Positions 60,475 through 64,000 of a stretch of DNA of 64,000 nucleotides are shown piece after piece (the first letter of the stretch is position 1; each line of letters starts with the position of its first letter). A model generated the notes under the pieces. It ran no database searches, was not told where the DNA came from, and was given only the letters and a program-made list of their open reading frames with translations. Origin of the DNA: an uncultured Prevotella sp. (GTDB taxonomy: Bacteria; Bacteroidota; Bacteroidia; Bacteroidales; Bacteroidaceae); contig CAAGKM010000046.1 in NCBI GenBank assembly GCA_900770395.1, positions 1 to 64,000 on the forward strand, in the 5' to 3' direction. The position numbers and the translations under genes are program-made.

Positions 60475-61812
60475 ATGAACGCAAAAGAAGTAGTAGAATC
60501 ACTGAAGCAGAGATTCCCAGGTGAGCCAGAGTACATTCAGGCAGTCAGCCAGGTTCTTCCAACAATTGAAGAAGAGTACAACAAGCACCCAGAGTTTGAC
60601 AGAGCAAACTTGATTGAGCGTCTTTGTATTCCAGACCGTATTATCCAGTTCCGCGTATCATGGGTTGACGATCAGGGTAAGGTTCAGACCAACATGGGTT
60701 ACCGTGTTCAGCACAACAACGTGATTGGTCCGTACAAGGGTGGTATCCGCTTCCACAAGTCTGTGAACCTCGGTATTCTGAAGTTCCTCGCTTTCGAGCA
60801 GACTTTCAAGAACTCGCTGACAACTCTCCCTATGGGTGGCGGCAAAGGTGGTTCAGACTTTTCTCCACGCGGCAAGAGCGACGCAGAGGTTATGCGTTTC
60901 TGCCAGGCTTTCATAACAGAGCTTTACCGTCACATCGGTCCTGACGAGGATGTACCTGCTGGCGACATTGGCGTAGGTGGCCGTGAGGTAGGTTACATGT
61001 TCGGTATGTACAAGAAGCTCACCCACGAGTGGAGCGGTGTGCTCACAGGTAAGGGTCTGCAGTTCGGCGGCTCACTCATCCGTCCTGAGGCTACTGGTTA
61101 CGGTACAGTTTACTTCCTCACCTCAATGCTTGCAACCCGCAACATAGACATCAAGGGCAAAAACGTGCTGATCTCTGGTTCAGGCAACGTGGCTCAGTAT
61201 GCCACTGAAAAGTGCATCCAGTTGGGCGCAAAGGTTCTCACACTGTCTGACTCTGACGGTTACATCTATGACCCAGACGGTATCGACGCCGACAAATTGG
61301 CTTACGTAATGGAGCTGAAGAACGTTGAGCGCGGACGTATCAAGGAGTATGCTGAGGAATATCCTAACGCAGTATATCACGCTGGCGAGAAGCCATGGAA
61401 CGAGAAGGCTGACATCGCTCTGCCCTGCGCCACACAGAATGAAATCAACGGCGAGGCAGCCGCAGCTCTTGTGGCAAACGGTGTGTTCGCTGTTGCTGAG
61501 GGTGCCAACATGCCTTCTACTCCAGAGGCAGTAAAGACATTCCAGGACGCAAAGATTCTCTACTCTCCAGGTAAGGCGTCAAATGCCGGCGGTGTGGCAG
61601 TGTCAGGTCTTGAGATGAGCCAGAACTCTGAGCGTCTGTCATGGACAGCAGAGGAGGTTGACAACCGTCTGAAGCTCATCATGAAGGACATTCACGAGAA
61701 CTGCGTGAAGTACGGTACACAGGCTGACGGCTACATCAACTATGTGAAGGGTGCCAACGTGGCAGGCTTCATCAAGGTTGCAAAGGCAATGATGGCTCAA
61801 GGCATCGTATAA
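60475..61812 (+). CDS. gdhA: NADP-type glutamate dehydrogenase
   Basis: 445 residues, hexameric GDH length. Glutamate-binding segment IGPYKGGIRFHKSVN (about 83-97) with catalytic Lys in LPMGGGKGGSDF (about 119-130), and a Rossmann fold VLISGSGNVAQYA. Interconverts 2-oxoglutarate plus ammonia and glutamate, the main ammonia assimilation route of gut Bacteroidales. Codon use is strongly biased and the gene has its own promoter and terminator, as expected of a highly expressed gene. Confidence 0.96.
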   Translation: MNAKEVVESLKQRFPGEPEYIQAVSQVLPTIEEEYNKHPEFDRANLIERLCIPDRIIQFRVSWVDDQGKVQTNMGYRVQHNNVIGPYKGGIRFHKSVNLGILKFLAFEQTFKNSLTTLPMGGGKGGSDFSPRGKSDAEVMRFCQAFITELYRHIGPDEDVPAGDIGVGGREVGYMFGMYKKLTHEWSGVLTGKGLQFGGSLIRPEATGYGTVYFLTSMLATRNIDIKGKNVLISGSGNVAQYATEKCIQLGAKVLTLSDSDGYIYDPDGIDADKLAYVMELKNVERGRIKEYAEEYPNAVYHAGEKPWNEKADIALPCATQNEINGEAAAALVANGVFAVAEGANMPSTPEAVKTFQDAKILYSPGKASNAGGVAVSGLEMSQNSERLSWTAEEVDNRLKLIMKDIHENCVKYGTQADGYINYVKGANVAGFIKVAKAMMAQGIV

Positions 61813-61852
61813 AGTACTTAAACGAACACAAAATAAAACCATAATAATTGCA

Positions 61853-61890
61853 CCCGCAAGTTGTTAAGACACAGCTTGCGGGGCTTTTTT
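61853..61890 (+). terminator. Rho-independent terminator after gdhA
   Basis: CCCGCAAG (61853-61860), 14 nt loop, CTTGCGGG (61875-61882), then GC and six T (61885-61890). Confidence 0.92.
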
Positions 61891-61969
61891 ATGCGCCATT
61901 TCGCCAGACAGCATGGTTAAACTTTGTTATTTTTACAAGAAAAAGAGTACAAAATCCATGAAAAGTTCG

Positions 61970-61977
61970 TATCTTTG
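61970..61977 (+). promoter_or_regulatory. -7 box of the rpoD gene
   Basis: TATCTTTG, a consensus -7 box, 88 bp before the ATG; the -33 box is not clear. Confidence 0.6.
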
Positions 61978-62065
61978 CAAAGTATAGTCCCATAATGGGG
62001 CGTCTTAATTGACACACATATATAATATATACAATAGGTTAAGTTTAAGAAAGTAAAGGAAACAG

Positions 62066-62938
62066 ATGAGACAACTTAAGATTCAGAAAAGTATTACCAA
62101 CCGTTCCAGCGAGGCACTCGACAAATACCTCGTTGAGATTGGTCGTGCACCGCTTATTTCCATTGATGAAGAAATTGAACTGGCACAGAAGATACGCAAG
62201 GGCGGCCGTGAGGCAGAGAAGGCAAAGGAGAAACTTGTCACAGCCAACCTGCGCTTCGTGGTGTCGGTCGCAAAGCAATACCAACATCAGGGACTGACGC
62301 TTACCGACCTTATTGACGAGGGGAATATCGGTCTCATCAAGGCTGCGCAAAAGTTTGACGAGACACGCGGTTTCAAGTTCATATCCTACGCCGTATGGTG
62401 GATCCGCCAGAGCATACTGCAGGCAATAGCCGAGCAGAGCCGCATTGTGCGACTGCCGCTCAATCAAGTGGGGTGCCTCAACAAGATAAACCATGAGATA
62501 AACAAGTTTGAGCAGGAGCACCAGCGCCAACCGTCGCCACAGGAACTTGCCGAGATGACCATGATAGAGGAGGACAAGATAGCCCAGAGCCTTATGGCAG
62601 ACGGTCATCACGTGAGTGTTGACGCACCGTTCCAGGACGGTGAGGACAATTGTCTGCTCGATGTTATGCCCAGCCACGAGGACAGCCGCACCGACCGTCT
62701 TGTTGACCATGAGTCGATGGCGATGGAGCTCAACGCCGTATTAGGCAAGGTGCTCAAGGACCGCGAGATAACCATCATCCGTGAGTGCTTCGGCATTGGC
62801 TGCCACGAGAAGGGACTGGAGGAGATTGGCGACCAGTTAGGACTGACCCGTGAGCGTGTGCGCCAAATCCGCGAGAAGAGCATCGCCAAACTGCGCGACA
62901 GCGGTAACGCCAAGATTCTAATGAAATATTTAGGATAG
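62066..62938 (+). CDS. rpoD: Primary sigma factor (short Bacteroidetes type)
   Basis: 290 residues, typical of the Bacteroidetes primary sigma, which lacks region 1.1 and the large non-conserved insert. Region 1.2 at the start (LDKYLVEIGRAPLISIDEEI), region 2 NLRFVVSVAKQYQHQGLTLT, DLIDEGNIGLIKAAQKFDET, RGFKFISYAVWWIRQSI (2.3-2.4), and region 4 LEEIGDQLGLTRERVRQIRE. It directs RNA polymerase to the TTG-N19/20-TAnnTTTG promoters seen throughout the window. Confidence 0.96.
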   Translation: MRQLKIQKSITNRSSEALDKYLVEIGRAPLISIDEEIELAQKIRKGGREAEKAKEKLVTANLRFVVSVAKQYQHQGLTLTDLIDEGNIGLIKAAQKFDETRGFKFISYAVWWIRQSILQAIAEQSRIVRLPLNQVGCLNKINHEINKFEQEHQRQPSPQELAEMTMIEEDKIAQSLMADGHHVSVDAPFQDGEDNCLLDVMPSHEDSRTDRLVDHESMAMELNAVLGKVLKDREITIIRECFGIGCHEKGLEEIGDQLGLTRERVRQIREKSIAKLRDSGNAKILMKYLG

Positions 62939-62995
62939 TACATACATTATGTAATTGAGATATTGAATAAAAAGTGTAACACCAATAGTCTCAGC

Positions 62996-64000
62996 ATGAT
63001 ATCGAAAATGCTGCCGTGCATCATCATGATGCTCAGCAGCACTTTTGTTTTCTCAGCACGCCATAAAAGAGCGGTGCAAAAAGCATCGACACAGGCAATA
63101 TATATGAAGTACCACTTCGACATCGAGAAGCGCAACCCCACCCTGTTCCTCGTACCGTCGCTCTACACAATAGCCAAGGGCAACCGGCATTATTTCGGTG
63201 AAGTATATGGCACGATACGCAACGACACCTTAGGCGACACACACCTCAACGAGCTGTTGAAGCTGAGCACCATTGGCAGCAGTAGCCGCACCATGCCCGT
63301 GATGCTCGACTACATCAACCCCAAGCTGTATGCAAAGACCATCTTCGGCAACAACATTCTGTCGCCATTCCACCGCAGCAACCGAAAGCTATACAAATTC
63401 CGCCACGGAATGACCCACAACCGAGTGTACACGCTATATATCAGACCGAGAACAAGCAACACACAGTTAGTGTGGGGCAGCGCCGTGATAAGCGAGGACA
63501 ACGGAAGAATAGTGAGCTGCACGCTGCACGGCGAATACGACATGCTGAGATACGACGTGAGATGCGAGATGAACGAGCAGACAAACACACCGAGACACTG
63601 CTATGCGAAATCGCGGTTCTCATTTCTCGGAAACAAAATCTCAACACAATACGAGGCGCATTACAGCACTGATGTGAAAGAGTTGCAAGAGAAACTGACA
63701 AAAGCCGGGATGATGGCATCGGTACGCCCCGACACACTGACCGAAGAGGAGCGCAAAATGTATGCCGAGAACAACATCAGCTACGACAGCACCGAGATAA
63801 AGCCTGCGGCAGACAGTGCAACCATAGCCAAGAAGAACAACAAGACACGGAAAAGGGTATGGCGCTTTCTCGACAATTACATTATGGGCAGCCTAAGGTC
63901 ACGGGGAGAAAACGGCGAGATAAAGATGTCGCCGCTCATAGACCCTACCCAGCTGAGCTACAGCAACAGCAAGGGACTGTCGTACAAAATAAAACTGTCG
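62996..64000 (+). CDS. DUF5686-family protein (3' end outside window)
   Basis: Open from the ATG at 62996 to the window edge (335 codons, no stop). Signal peptide MISKMLPCIIMMLSSTFVFS, cleavage near SARH. The following YMKYHFDIEKRNPTLFLVPS, then RHYFGEVYGTIRNDT and LSPFHRSNRKLYKFRHGMTH recall Bacteroidetes DUF5686 proteins, which start with a carboxypeptidase-like or beta domain and end in a barrel. Probably outer-membrane located. It starts 58 bp after rpoD. Family call is tentative because the C-terminus is missing. Confidence 0.65.
   Translation, partial: MISKMLPCIIMMLSSTFVFSARHKRAVQKASTQAIYMKYHFDIEKRNPTLFLVPSLYTIAKGNRHYFGEVYGTIRNDTLGDTHLNELLKLSTIGSSSRTMPVMLDYINPKLYAKTIFGNNILSPFHRSNRKLYKFRHGMTHNRVYTLYIRPRTSNTQLVWGSAVISEDNGRIVSCTLHGEYDMLRYDVRCEMNEQTNTPRHCYAKSRFSFLGNKISTQYEAHYSTDVKELQEKLTKAGMMASVRPDTLTEEERKMYAENNISYDSTEIKPAADSATIAKKNNKTRKRVWRFLDNYIMGSLRSRGENGEIKMSPLIDPTQLSYSNSKGLSYKIKLS

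Overview
The window is a Bacteroidales chromosome segment, most likely from the Prevotellaceae or Bacteroidaceae. The evidence is the Bacteroidetes-type promoters (TTG, about 19-20 bp, TAnnTTTG) before many genes, the short roughly 290-residue primary sigma factor, HmuY, calycin-like and DUF5686 proteins, and a GDP-fucose operon. All calls come from reading sequence; no database search was run.

Layout. (a) 1-2.2 kb, + strand: tail of a mobilization module (MobC-like protein, MOBP relaxase, coiled-coil membrane protein), so the left part is or was in a mobilizable element. (b) 2.3-7.9 kb, - strand: a TetR regulator and an MMPL/RND transporter, LolA-like protein, outer-membrane barrel and small membrane protein, with an inverted-repeat operator between regulator and operon. 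(c) 8.1-19.8 kb: a haem/iron block. A long - strand operon (LRR lipoprotein, calycin-like protein, lipoprotein, TonB receptor, HmuY, three small membrane proteins, PepSY protein) lies next to a flavodoxin and a divergent hemerythrin-LuxR regulator. The operon and the flavodoxin share a duplicated ~250 bp promoter region. (d) 19.8-22.2 kb: a degenerate ORF6N-type gene broken by an IS4-family element (9 bp target duplication, transposase carrying one nonsense codon) and a 195 bp MITE (21 bp inverted repeats, 8 bp target duplication).

(e) 22.2-42.9 kb is the most unusual part: about 20 consecutive - strand genes, almost all overlapping or separated by under 40 bp. From promoter end to distal end they encode an XRE repressor, a DUF1016 (YhcG-like) nuclease, a TerY-C zinc protein, a Ser/Thr kinase, a vWA protein, a PP2C phosphatase, a membrane/TPR-like protein, the full HxsA-HxsD-HxsB-HxsC cassette (His-Xaa-Ser repeat protein plus two radical-SAM maturases), a primase-polymerase-like protein sharing its N-terminal domain with the membrane/TPR-like protein, a Zn/PH-like protein, an unknown protein, an SGNH hydrolase, an MBOAT acyltransferase, a carbamoyltransferase fused to DUF5989, a small membrane protein, a secreted-type NUC endonuclease and a K+ channel. 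Hxs cassettes and TerY-P-type kinase/phosphatase/vWA triads are each known from comparative genomics. Their union in one operon with a Prim-Pol protein, envelope-modifying enzymes, a nuclease and a channel is the best candidate here for an undescribed system. (f) 43.3-45.1 kb: a two-gene MBL-fold hydrolase plus membrane protein unit, followed by 1 kb of structured non-coding DNA.

(g) 46.2-64 kb is ordinary core genome: a winged-helix protein, aspS, dnaB, tRNA-Ser(CGA), the glnS-TPR-dedA-manC-gmd-fcl operon, recF with a DciA-like gene, gdhA, rpoD and the start of a DUF5686 gene that runs off the window.
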